A stretch of DNA of 64,000 nt from positions 1,054,001-1,118,000 of the forward strand of contig JANATG010000004.1 in the NCBI GenBank assembly GCA_029449235.1. The letters are read 5' to 3'. Below, piece after piece: positions 11,872 to 22,293 of the stretch. Numbering within the stretch: the first letter of the stretch is position 1; the number at the start of each line of letters is the position of its first letter. The notes under the pieces are model-generated. The model worked only from the letters and a program-made list of their open reading frames with translations. It was not told the DNA's origin and ran no database searches. Made by a program: the position numbers and the translations under genes. This DNA is from Linnemannia schmuckeri (lineage: Eukaryota; Mortierellomycota; Mortierellomycetes; Mortierellales; Mortierellaceae).

Positions 11872-12558
11872 AACGGTGGAAAAAAAATAAGCGTTTGGTT
11901 GAAGTAGTAAAGTATGGGTTGTTTGGTCTCGTCTTAGAAGTAGACGATTGAAAGGGTTACTGAAAAACGGACGTGAGCAAATAAGACCGTGAGTTGAGTT
12001 AGTGTTGTCTGCTTTTAGCGAGAGTATGAGCCAGCAGAAGTGAAAAGAGTAAGGGAAGAAAGTGGAGTGCAAAAGTGGAAATAAAAGAAGTGCAGCGAGA
12101 TCTTTCTTTTTTTAGTTATGATGACAAGGAATCAAAAACTGTTGAGAGAGAGAGAGAAAGTGGGATGAGCGTAAAAGTAGAGTGTGTAGAAAAAGTTCGT
12201 TCTCTTGTAGTGGTTCTAGTACTATTAGTAGTTGTGCGGGTTGGTGTAATAGATTTTCTAGCAAAGAGCGGGTAAAAGAAGAAAACGAGGTTTCGCTTCC
12301 TGTTGTGTGTGAAAGAGAGATGATGAAAGTAAAGAAGAGAAGAGAAAGAAAAGAAAGAATTGGAAGGACGGGAATCAAAAAGGAGGAAGGGAAGGGCGAT
12401 GGGTGGTCTCAACCTTGAGCTGGAGTTTCCGCTACTAAAACCAAAATTGTTGACGTCACTTTTTTTTATCAAAAAAGGAATATCCTGTTCCTCTTGCCAC
12501 CAAACACTTCGCCTCCCTTCACTATCAACAACCAACAACCTACAAACTCATCGCTAAC
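11872..12558. promoter_or_regulatory. divergent promoter between NOT4 and WDR70
   Basis: The 687 bases separate the two start codons. They contain G/A-rich stretches (T/C-rich on the NOT4 sense strand) and a C/T-rich leader immediately before the WDR70 ATG. No gene was recognised; open frames here are low-complexity. Confidence 0.6.
12451..12458. promoter_or_regulatory. perfect CRE/ATF palindrome TGACGTCA
   Basis: The 8-bp palindrome bound by ATF/CREB-type bZIP factors, about 100 nt upstream of the WDR70 start codon and followed by a T-rich tract. Binding is inferred from the motif only. Confidence 0.5.
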
Positions 12559-15040
12559 ATGGATGTAAGCAATCACACATACACCCAAGTAACAGACAGG
12601 AAAGCTGGATGAATGGCGAGCGTGAAGCTAACGCCGTTCTTCTTTTAATACTTATCCAACTGTTGATAGGACAGCGACTTTGCAAAGTACTTTCCCTCGT
12701 CATTCGGCAAGTCGTCGTCGTCGTCGAAGCCAAAAGCAAAGGCAGAGCCACGAAAGACCCAGGCTGATGATGACATGGACTCTCTTCGTGCATTTATGCC
12801 CACATCCTTTGACAAGCAGAAATCAGCAAGGAACAGCAACACCAGCACCACTTCTACTTCACAAGAACCATCAAAGAAGCCCATAGATCAAGCTCAAGAG
12901 ATCAGCAGCAAAGTGAGCATTGCTAGCAGATCGGATTGATAGAATGGCATTTGAACGACGTGAGATGGATTTGATCGCTAATAAGATTCAATTGACTAAA
13001 TAGGACCCCGTCAAACCCCAATCCAAGGACAACTCGGCAACAAATGATCATGACCGAGAAGATAATGGCGATGAGGATGAACATGACGAAGACAGTGCTG
13101 ATATTCCTTCGTCCACTGTACTCCCAATTTCACACGAGATTACCTTGAACGAGCACAGCAAGGTAACCTTACGATTAACAGTAATAACTTGTTTATGCAG
13201 CATTGAGTCCACGTGAACGAGTAAATTCACCTCCAACTCTTTCACCATACAATATTAGACGGTCTCTGCTATGGCTCTCGATCCTGCAGGAGCAAGGCTT
13301 GTCACAGGAGGATATGACTTTAATGTCTGTTTTTGGGACTTTGCAGGAATGGATACGCGCTTCAGACCCTTCCGGTCCATGGAACCCTGCGGAGCACATC
13401 AGATTCACGAACTCAAGTACTCATTGACAGGAGACAAAATTCTCATCATTTCGGGAGAGGCCAAGGCCAGGATATATGATCGAAACGGGATGGAAGTCGC
13501 AGACTATCAAAAGGGTGATCCTTACATTCGGGACTTGCGACTGACCTCAGGGCATGTTGCGGCTCTGACCAGTGGCGCGTGGCACCCATACACCAAGGAT
13601 CGATTCATCACGTCCTCGACCGACGGTTCCATCAGGCTATGGGATGTTGAGAATACTCGCAAGCAAGCTGATGTTATCGCCTACAAGACCAAAGAGCGTG
13701 GCGGAAGAACCGCAGTCACTGCCGTCGCTTATAGTTCCGATGGAAGGTTGATTGCAGGAGGTATGTCAACAATCGAATCTCAGAAGACTATCGTCGACGT
13801 CCGGTTATTAGGGCGATGTGCTCATGTCAATGTGTTTTTATATCCTCTGCGTATCTTAGCTGGAGCTGACGGAACTCTCTCACTCTACCCGAGCAATGGG
13901 CCCTTTTTGCGGGCGACCCATGTAAGCGACACTTTTGGGAAAACTTTGAAAGAAAGGCCGACAAAATGCCCTCTCGGTCAATGAGACCCAGACTTACAAT
14001 GATTTTCTTTTGTAACTAGACTATTGAGAATGCGCATGTAAAAGGAACTGAGACATCGTCGATTGTATTCTCCAGGGACAGCCAGCATATGGTCACAAGA
14101 GGAGGCGATGACACTGTGAAATGTAAGTCACCGTAACCCCAACAGCTGCTTTGCCTGACTCGATTATGTGTCCATTTACTAACGCATGACTACATTAATT
14201 TAATTTCATAGTGTGGGACGCCAGGAACTTGAAGCACCCGCTTTCAATCGCTGAAGATGTTGCTTCGTTAAACTCTGAGGCCAATGTGATCTTTTCGCCC
14301 GACGAGCGCCTCATCCTCACTGGTACCGGTGTCAAGAAGAATGAAGGCTACGGCAAGATCGTGATGATGAACAGTGAAAACTTGGAAATTGTACGCACTG
14401 TTAGCGTGTCCCAAAGTAGTGTTGTCAGAGTTCTCTGGCACGACAAGCTGAATCAGGTATGATATCTATCGCCGTGGATACATTGGAGCTCGAGTCACAT
14501 CAAGCACTTCAGATATGCAAACACTAATGAATCGCTTATTTTTGATATTAGATTATTGCGGGTAACGCTGATGGAACAGCTCGCGTGTTCTACGACCCTG
14601 AGGTATCGAATAAGGGCGCCAAGCTTTGCGCGACCAAGACACCAAAGAAGCGGGCGGTTGACGACTACGAGATCGACAGGCCCATTATCACTCCTCACGC
14701 GCTTCGCATGTTCAAGGAGGACAACACTATGGTCAGTAATAAGCGGAAATTGGAAAAGATGCGAAAGGACCCTGTGGCCTCCCATCGCCCAGACATGCCG
14801 CTCACTGGCCCAGGAAAGGCAGGCAAGGTTGGAACCAACATGACACACCAGGCTTTAACAGGTTTTACAAGAGACGACACCCGTGAGGAAGATCCTCGTG
14901 CTGCGCTATTGAAGTATGCGGAGGTGACAGAAAAGGACCCTCAATGGATCACCCCTGCGTACAAGAAGAACCAGCCGAAAACCGTGTACGACGATAGACC
15001 AGATGGCGATGAGCATCGCGAACTGAAGCGGAAAAAGTGA
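12559..15040 (+). CDS. WDR70: WDR70 family WD40-repeat protein
   Basis: WDR70 is a nuclear WD40 protein linked to the RNF20/40-type H2B ubiquitylation and DNA-damage response in animals and fission yeast. Eight exons: 12559-12564, 12670-12912, 13004-13162, 13259-13760, 13860-13921, 14020-14122, 14212-14456, 14552-15040; 602 residues. The N-terminal 136 residues are disordered (Ser- and Asp/Glu-rich, ending IPSSTVLPISHEITL). WD repeats start with KTVSAMALDPAGARLVTGGY, then WDFAGMD, WHPYTKDRFITSSTDGSIRLWD, TRGGDDTVKLWDAR and SVVRVLWHDKLNQ. The characteristic C-terminal tail is present: FYDPEVSNKGAKLC, ITPHALRMF, a basic LEKMRKDPVASHRP and WITPAYKKNQPKT. Exon 1 codes only Met-Asp. The gene is divergent from NOT4. 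Confidence 0.93.
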
Positions 15041-15405
15041 TCCTCTTCTCTGCGCCATTAAACTGATCAAACAATTCTTCTGCATTTTTTATGATAAATG
15101 AACTTTCGAATGCCATGATTTCCATCCATCGCCGTCAGATTATCGAGCCTCGGGGAATAAACCGTAGTACTCGATGAATCTTCGGCGACTGCATATGTAT
15201 ATATTCCACCTCTTCCTCTTTTTCTTTTCCGCACTTACCCTTCTCCCCTAATCTGTTCTTGACACATATTTCTTTCCTTCCTCCAGTTTCGTCCTCACAC
15301 TTGCAAAATTCTTGTGTGACTGTACGATTGTTCAACCACCGAAGTCCCAACCACCGAAGTCCCAACCACCGAAGTCCTAACCACAACACGCGCTCTCGCA
15401 ATCAA
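15041..15405. other. short intergenic region, WDR70 to Cys-rich gene
   Basis: No gene was recognised. It carries the WDR70 3' flank, then a C/T-rich promoter/leader with three perfect 15-nt tandem copies just before the next ATG. The reading frame of the next gene stays open upstream to 15259 through these repeats (HRSPN x3), but the signal peptide starts at 15406, so this is treated as leader. Confidence 0.5.
15333..15377. repeat. 15-nt tandem repeat, three perfect copies
   Basis: The unit CAACCACCGAAGTCC occurs three times head to tail with a partial fourth, ending 28 nt before the start codon of the Cys-rich protein. Seen directly in the sequence. Confidence 0.95.
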
Positions 15406-15933
15406 ATGCATCTTCGACAGTTCCACCTGGTCCTTACCGCCACTCCCTTCTTCCTTATTCTCCATTTTTCCCTTCTGGTGGAGTCTGATGCCCTCAATTC
15501 ACTCACCACGTTCAATGATATCCATCCGGTATCAAGACCCAACTACGGAGGATTACTAGGCCGAGGAGGCGGCTGTGTGGACGACAACAGCGGGAGGGGA
15601 TGTTGCAGCAACGGTCAGGACTTTCGAGGTTGTTTTAGTGCCTGTAATGGTGAAACCCGATGCGAGAACTGGTGCCGAAGCAACTGCTGGAACCATTGGT
15701 CGATTGGCTCTGGCGGTCCAATGTATGGCAACAACGGGCTGCGTGGCAACGGACGTGGTGGATATGAGCCAGCGTTTGGAGAAGGAGGAGGGGGAGGAGG
15801 TGGTGGGTTTCCTTCCCCTTCTGGTCGTGATCCGGAATGGCAATATCCTTGTAGCTCGGGGCCTCGGTGGGCTGCTGATTCGACTACGGCTCTCCTTCTG
15901 GTAGTTTTTGCCCTTGTGCAAGGCGTTGCTTGA
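15406..15933 (+). CDS. small Cys-rich secreted protein, probably GPI-anchored
   Basis: Single-exon frame of 175 residues; family not recognised. A signal peptide is clear: basic start (MHLRQFHL), then hydrophobic LVLTATPFFLILHFSLLVES, with processing likely near residues 27-30. The mature part has a compact Cys cluster, roughly C-x8-CC-x8-C-x3-C-x5-C-x3-C-x3-C, within GGCVDDNSGRGCCSNG ... RCENWCRSNCWNHW. A Gly-rich linker (EGGGGGGGG) and one more Cys follow. The C-terminus is small residues then a hydrophobic tail (AADS, then TTALLLVVFALVQGVA), which looks like a GPI attachment signal. It may be a cell-wall or surface protein; function unknown. The in-frame extension upstream is less likely because it would bury the signal peptide. 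LAS21, which acts in GPI assembly, lies elsewhere in the window with no operon-like link. Confidence 0.72.
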   Translation: MHLRQFHLVLTATPFFLILHFSLLVESDALNSLTTFNDIHPVSRPNYGGLLGRGGGCVDDNSGRGCCSNGQDFRGCFSACNGETRCENWCRSNCWNHWSIGSGGPMYGNNGLRGNGRGGYEPAFGEGGGGGGGGFPSPSGRDPEWQYPCSSGPRWAADSTTALLLVVFALVQGVA

Positions 15934-16145
15934 CTTTTGAACCAAGTCGCGGTTGATCCTAGCTAGAAATACTACACGTGATGTATCGGCAAAGCCAGTC
16001 ACTATAAACAATTGGATTTCTTTTTTTTTTTGTGAGTTTCTGAGTGCATTTTGAGCTTCCAACGTTTCCTTTGGGCAGTTGGCCATCCACCACTCTCTTT
16101 TCTTTCTTCTCTTCTCCTTCCACTCTCCCCTCAACGCTCTTCCAA

Positions 16146-18302
16146 ATGGTAAATAACTCCTTTGGATATAGACACTCTCCTTCCTTGCTGACGCCACTAA
16201 CGTACACCCACATTCTACCACCCTTTCTCGGCAACCAATTTTTGCCTCGCCACAAACCCAACTTCACTATTGACACAACTAGCCAACTCTCAGTGACAGG
16301 CCAACTGCACCATGACCCAACTGACATTACTTCGCGATGAACCAACAACAACACCAGTCTAAACAGCATTCACATTTCATCACCTGCCTTTCCTCTTAGG
16401 TCAACTACTTTTTGTACGAAAGCTCTTCCGGCTACGCTCTCTTTGAGCGCTTGGAGTCTGAGGAGATTGGCTCCAAGCTCGCTGATGTCTGCGAGGCCGC
16501 CACTGATCTTACAAAGTTCGGCAAGATGGTCAAACTCAAGTCCTTTGCCCCCTTCAAGAGCGCTGCCCACGCCTTGGAGAACATGAACGATGTCTCTGAG
16601 GGTATGTGTTCTTTTTTCTTCTCTGACAGTTGGTTGCAAGGACATGTTATTTCTATTCTGACAAATAGTTGTGATGATCATTGAGTAGGTTCACTAACAG
16701 CGCCTTCTTACCATTCTTTTATCTTCACGTATATATCCATATACCTCTACCCTCTGCTCATGGAATATCTATCGACTGCTTCGTGGCGATTCGGTTACTT
16801 CTGCTGTCCCATTCATTAAACAACGCGACATATGCCAACTCATTTTTCACCGACAACTAACACAAACGGCTTACAATTTAAAAACGGGATACATGGGCAT
16901 TAATTGACATGACAACAGGCATCATGAACGACCACTTGAAGGCCTTTTTGGAGATGAACTTGCCCAAGCCCGGCAAAAAGTCCAAAGTCGTCTTGGGTGT
17001 CACCGAGAAGTGTCTTGCTGGATCCATCAAGGATGGTCTCGGATACGAGTGTGATGCCAGCGAGATCGTCTTGGATCTCGTCCGTGGTGTCCGTCTCTTT
17101 GGCGACAAGCTCTTGAAGCAGCTTAAGGAGGGCGATCTCGAGCGTGCTCAGCTCGGTTTGGGTCACAGCTACTCTCGTGGAAAGGTCAAGTTCAACGTTC
17201 ACCGTTCCGACAACATGATTATGCAGGCTATTGCCCTCTTGGATCAAATGGACAAGGACGTCAACACCTTCGCCATGCGCATTAGGTTCGTAGCCATTAT
17301 TGAGTATTCATGGAGTTTGCAGATCGAATGCTCATCTGTACATAGTGAATGACACAAGAACCTAACTACTTTAACACCTACACCCATAACTGAAATAGGG
17401 AGTGGTACTCGTGGCACTTCCCCGAGCTGATCAAGATTGTCAACGATAACTACAAGTTCGCCAAGCTTGCTCAGCTCATCAAGAACAAGAACGATCTCTC
17501 GGAGAGCCACTTGGAGGCTTTGGAGGAGATTACTGGTGACGCTGCCCAGGCTCAGCAGATCCTCGACGCTGCGCGCGCCTCTATGGGTACCGATATCTCG
17601 GAAATTGACATGATCAACATTGAGAACTTTGCCAAGCGTGTTATCGACCTTGCTGACTACAGAAAGAAGTTGCACGAGTACTTGATCTCGAAGATGAACA
17701 ACGTCGCCCCCAACTTGTCTGCCTTGATCGGCGAGATGGTCGGTGCCCGTTTGATCTCCCACGCTGGTTCGTTGACCAATCTTTCCAAGTACCCCGCCTC
17801 GACTGTGCAGATTCTCGGTGCCGAGAAGGCTCTTTTCCGTGCCTTGAAGACCAAAGGCAACACCCCCAAGTACGGATTGATCTACCACTCCTCATTCATT
17901 GGCCGTGCAGGAGCCAAAAACAAGGGTCGTATCTCCCGTTTCGTCGCCAACAAGTGTTCGATTGCTTCCCGTATTGATTGCTTCAGCGAAGTGCCTACGA
18001 CCAAGTTTGGTGAGGCTATGAAGGAGCAGGTTGAGGAGCGTCTTGAGTTTTACGAGTCTGGCGCTACCCCCTCCAAGAACGCCGACACGATGAAGAAGGT
18101 CATTGAGGGCCTCAAGGATGCTGCCGGAGATGATATTGAGGCGCCCAAGTCGAGCAAGAAGAGAAAGGTCGAGGAGGAGTCTACGCCCTCGAAGAAGTCG
18201 AAGAAGGAGAAGTCTGAGAAGAGCGAGGACAAGAAGGAGAAGAAGGAGAAGAAGGAGAAGAAGGAAAAGAAGGAGAAGAAGGACAAGAAGGAGAAGAAGT
18301 AA
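16146..18302 (+). CDS. NOP56: box C/D snoRNP core protein NOP56
   Basis: Nop56 pairs with Nop58 on box C/D snoRNPs that guide rRNA 2'-O-methylation in the nucleolus. Four exons: 16146-16148 (the ATG alone), 16400-16601, 16919-17285, 17399-18302; 491 residues. The N-terminal domain (VNYFLYESSSGYALFERLES), the coiled-coil/NOSIC region (INTFAMRIREWYSWHFPEL) and the NOP domain are all present (ALIGEMVGARLISHAGSLTN, ASTVQILGAEKALFRALKT, then GLIYHSSFIGRAGAKNKGRI). The C-terminus is the expected Lys/Glu tail of repeated KKEK from about residue 425. NOP56 rather than NOP58 is chosen from ALENMNDVSEG and AQLGLGHSYSR. The start codon sits in its own exon; no other ATG joins this frame. Confidence 0.95.
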
Positions 18303-18878
18303 ATTCTTTCCTTTGCAGCTTTTCTTTGTCCTTTTTTTTCTGGTTGTTTTTCATTTTCATTCACTTTGCTTCCTTGTATACACATTTTTTTTACCATTCT
18401 CTTCATTAAAATGCATATTTCGTCACAAGTTGTATGTGCCATGGTTGTTGCTGAAGAAGAGTCGACTGTGTTTTTAGAATAACAGATCGAAAAAGGGTCC
18501 ATCGGACAGCAAGCAAGCAAGCAATGTTACTAATTCCCACGTGACAGTCGGTCGCCTTGTACGGCCAATCGAAATGACGGTGAACTTTGTTCTTGGAAGA
18601 GTAGAACCAACGAGCAAAGAGAACGGTTTGAAAACCGTAAAGTGTCCGTCTCTGTCCTCCATTCTTCGCTTCGCTTCTGTCCACTTCTTGTTCTCCTTCT
18701 TTCTCTTCCTTACCTTCCTCATCACTTCTTCACTCTCTTCTCCTTTCTTTCTTTCCTCCCGACCAACTGCTACTATACACACACGCTCCCTCTCTTCTTC
18801 CATTGGCCTCACAACATAATAGACTTAAGACCAACAACCCTCCACAAAAAACAAAAACACAATAGTCCGACAGACACA
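18303..18878. promoter_or_regulatory. NOP56 3' flank and PEX5 promoter
   Basis: No gene was recognised in 576 bases. The first part is T-rich 3' flank of NOP56. The second half is a C/T-rich tract (about 18650-18800) followed by an A/C-rich leader directly before the PEX5 ATG. Confidence 0.55.
18538..18543. promoter_or_regulatory. E-box CACGTG upstream of PEX5
   Basis: A perfect CACGTG (context CCCACGTGAC), about 340 nt upstream of the PEX5 start. This is the core site of bHLH factors. Motif only; function inferred. Confidence 0.35.
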
Positions 18879-21820
18879 ATGTCCTTCCCCAGCCTCGTCT
18901 CCGGAGGTGCCGAATGCGGTCCCTCCAATGCCATGAACGGACTCGTCAAGAACTTTTCCAGAGACAGATCTCTCCAGCAGGTACTTTGACACTTCTTGCC
19001 TGCATCCACCGTTGCAGAGTTGCCGAGCATTCCTCTTTTTGTTTTATTTTTTAACATACCTCTTTATTTGCTGGGCTTGTAAACACACCCAATTCTGATA
19101 CTGACCTACCTGCCTGAAATATTCCCCGCTTTTTCATTTATCCACAAAACTTATTCGTGGGTTCACTTATAGGATCGCTTCGCATCAAGCCCTCGCAATG
19201 TCGGAAGCAGTTCTTCGGGATTCCGAACCAATCGTCCAGGGCAGCAGCATGGAGGCGATCAGGTACAACAGCTCGTTCAATACAAAGCAAACAGACAGGC
19301 AAACAGACTAACAAATAGTACTGCGGAGTGATACTGAACAGAGAAAAAGAGACTCACTCCCCTGCCGTTGCCGCTTCGGCTCACTTGTATGTTTTTCTTT
19401 CTTGGCCAAACCAACTAGTTTTCACAAGAGTTTCTGCAGACTCAACAGGGCGGCTCGCAAGAGTTTTTCGAGTTCAACGAGATGGGCAAGGAGCTGGAGG
19501 GAATTCACCAACAGCAGCAACAACACCATCATGCGCAGATCGCCTCGCCAGCAGGACCCGACTGGGCTCTGGACTTTATGCAGCAGAGTGGACCTGGACC
19601 CCAGCAACACCGAGAGTTCCATAACGATGCCCAGTTCCAAGAGTTTGAAAATGTTTTCCGGAACGCACAGCAACAGCAACAAGGACCCCAGCACGGAGGT
19701 AAAAAGAATTCCCCTAAAGGCTACAGAAGCTTGGTCCTTATTTGAATTTCCCGTGTCTTGAAATTTAGACGATCCGAGGGAACGGGACCGATCTAACATT
19801 TCCGGGATTACGACTTCAAGGCTCTAACCTTACTTTTTTTTGTATTCTTACTAGCTGGTTGGCATGCCGAGTTTGCTGCTTTTGAGCAACAGCACGGTGG
19901 ACTCAACCATACCCTCCAGCCAGAGCAGATTGAGGCTTTTGAGCGAGCCTTTGAGGATGCTAAAAAGGTCAGCGAGTGGGAGTCCGAGTTTAAGACAGAG
20001 AACCCTCAGGGCTGGGCTGAAGAGTTTGCGGCCCAGGAGAGCAACCCTGTGGCTGATCTCGAGAACAAGGAGGCGCTGGCCAAGACTGCAGGACTTTTGC
20101 TCGAATCTGTCGACCCTAATTCTAATGAAAAGTTCAAGAACTCATCATTCATGAACTTTATGAGACGTCTCCGCGATCAGGAGGTGGCAATCGAGGGCAA
20201 CAAGCTGGTCGAGCAGACAGCACCCGTCGCGGCGTCCGGCGACTGGGCTGCCTCCTTCAATCAGCAACAGAACAAGGGCAAGGGCCGAGCCGGGGATTGG
20301 TCGTCTGAGTTTGAAAGCCAACAAAAGCAGCAGGACGGAGGAAGCACATGGTCGACCGAGTTTGAGAAGCGTATTGAGCAACACATCAAGAACCGTGAGC
20401 CCGGCGGGATGTGGTCGAGCGAGTTTGCCAAGCAGCAAGAGGGCAACTGGGCAGAAGAGTTCACTGGAGTGACGCAGGCCATTGGTAGTGGAGACTGGGC
20501 ACAGCAGTTCAACAATGCACGACAGGAGACCGCACAGGACTGGGTCCAAGAATTCAACTCTTCAAACGCTGCCGAGGAATTGGAGCAGGCGTTCCAACAA
20601 CAGCACCTCCAGAAGGACCAGAACGAGAGCTGGGTCGAAACGTATCGCAAGAACATTGCACACTTGGCCCAAGATCCTAGCGACAAGGAGTGGGACGCGC
20701 TGCAGAAGGATTGGGAGAAGCACCAGGCGATAGGATTGGGCTACAGGGCCACGGATCCACGGTATCAGCACTATGCCTTTGAGCAGAACAACCCCTACAT
20801 GGTGGCTGATCCTGCCAAGCTGATGGATTTGGCGGCCAGGGGTAACCTCACGGAGTCTATTTTGGCCCTCGAGGCTGCTGTTCAGAAGGATCCTACAGAT
20901 GCTGCTGCCTGGCACCAATTGGGTCTGCGCCAGCAGGAGAACGAGCGTGAGACGATGGCAATTGCTGCGTTGCTCAAGGCTGTCGAGGCAAACCCCAAGG
21001 AACTGAACGCCTGGTTAGCACTTGCTGTTTCTTACACCAACGAGAACTGCAGAGTTGACGCCTATGACTCTTTGCAGTCCTGGGTCGAGAACTCGGACTT
21101 GTACAGCGGAGTCATCAAGTCTGTGCAGGGCGGTCAGGGACGCTCGGCTCAGGAGAGGCACGAGTATGTGACCGGATTGTTTTTGGAGGCAGCCCGGACG
21201 AACCCTGGTGAGAACTTGGATCCCGATGTCCAGATTGCATTGGGTGTTCTCTTCAATGTATCTGAGGAATATGAGAAGGCGGTCGACTGTTTCCGCGCCG
21301 CACTAAATCTCCGGCCAGATGTAAGTTTTATTATGAGGTTGTCGTTGGAAAGAGAACATGTTCAAGAAAAATCTATTTATTTGCGCTCGTTGCTAACAAG
21401 TTTATGTTCAATGACTTATAGGATTACATGCTCTGGAACAAGTACGGTGCTACGCTCGCCAACTCTCACAACACGAGCGCCGCTATTGAAGCTTATTTCA
21501 ACGCCCTCAACATCAACCCATCATATATTCGTGCACGGTACAACCTCGCCATTGCCTGCATCAACCTTGGTCAACACCGCGAAGCGGCCGAGCATTTGCT
21601 GAGCGCTCTGTCCTTGCAGAACGCTGGCGATGCTGCAAGGGGACTCATGGTCGGATCGTCGACCGCTGGGCCCCAGCCTGATGGCGGTATCGGCGGCATG
21701 TCGCAGAATGTGTGGGAGACCTTGAAGATGGCCATGTATATGCTTGGTCGGTCTGATCTTGCACAGCGGTGTGAGACGACTAGAGATCTAGATGCTTTCA
21801 GGGACGAGTTTGACTTTTAA
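18879..21820 (+). CDS. PEX5: PEX5 peroxisomal PTS1 import receptor
   Basis: Pex5 binds the C-terminal SKL-type signal of matrix proteins and carries them into peroxisomes. Five exons: 18879-18980, 19173-19262, 19440-19698, 19855-21320, 21422-21820; 771 residues. The N-terminus has the conserved Cys13 (GAECGPSNAMNGLVKNFSRD) used for recycling ubiquitylation. Between about residues 103 and 410 are eleven WxxxF motifs: WALDF, WHAEF, WESEF, WAEEF, WAASF, WSSEF, WSTEF, WSSEF, WAEEF, WAQQF, WVQEF. One WVETY follows. These bind Pex13/Pex14. The TPR domain starts near residue 460 (NPYMVADPAKLMDLAARG) and includes AAWHQLGLRQQENERE, ELNAWLALAVSYTNE, YMLWNKYGATLANS and IRARYNLAIACINLG. The exon 3 acceptor (CTGCAG at 19434-19439) was chosen because it alone keeps frame. 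Confidence 0.95.
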
Positions 21821-22293
21821 AGGGACGTTTTTTCCCACATTAATACACTAGACTCCAATACATTTATCTTTGAAGAAACACGCTCTGCTCAAATGCTGAC
21901 TTAATTGATGTGTGGGGTCAATTAGGAGAAGAAAGAAGAGCAGTTAAGGCAGATTGACACTTTACAGGCATGCTTTGCACGGGGGCAGAGCCACTATTTT
22001 TTTTTTTTCTCTCGCTCCCACAATGGGTCAATGCGGTCGCAGGATAATTGACAGAAAAAGGAAACAAAAATCAGTGTGATGTCAATGATGGACTTCAACT
22101 ACAACAAACTATATATACCTGGCAGTAAACGCCACCATTATCATCTTACAAAAGGTCGCTGAATGGTCCGCCATTTTTCCTCTACATCTGAACCAATAGC
22201 TAGGGCTGGCTCTTGAACCTGAAAAACTGATGGTGAAAAAAACACATCATCTCTATTCAGTATTCTATTCAAGATAGAAAAAAAATATCTATG
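21821..22293. other. intergenic region between convergent PEX5 and LAS21
   Basis: 473 bases between two stop codons. A/T-rich 3' flanks for both genes; a T tract near 22000 and TATATATA near 22110 are the only features. Nothing coding was recognised. Confidence 0.5.

Noticed and set aside
13203..13427. Alternative + frame overlapping WDR70 exon 4
   Set aside because: The overlapping frame lacks WD-repeat motifs, while the chosen frame matches WDR70 throughout.
16149..16918. Intronic box C/D snoRNA in NOP56, as in animals
   Set aside because: A GTGATGA box exists at 16671-16677 but no CTGA box and terminal stem follow at a suitable distance.
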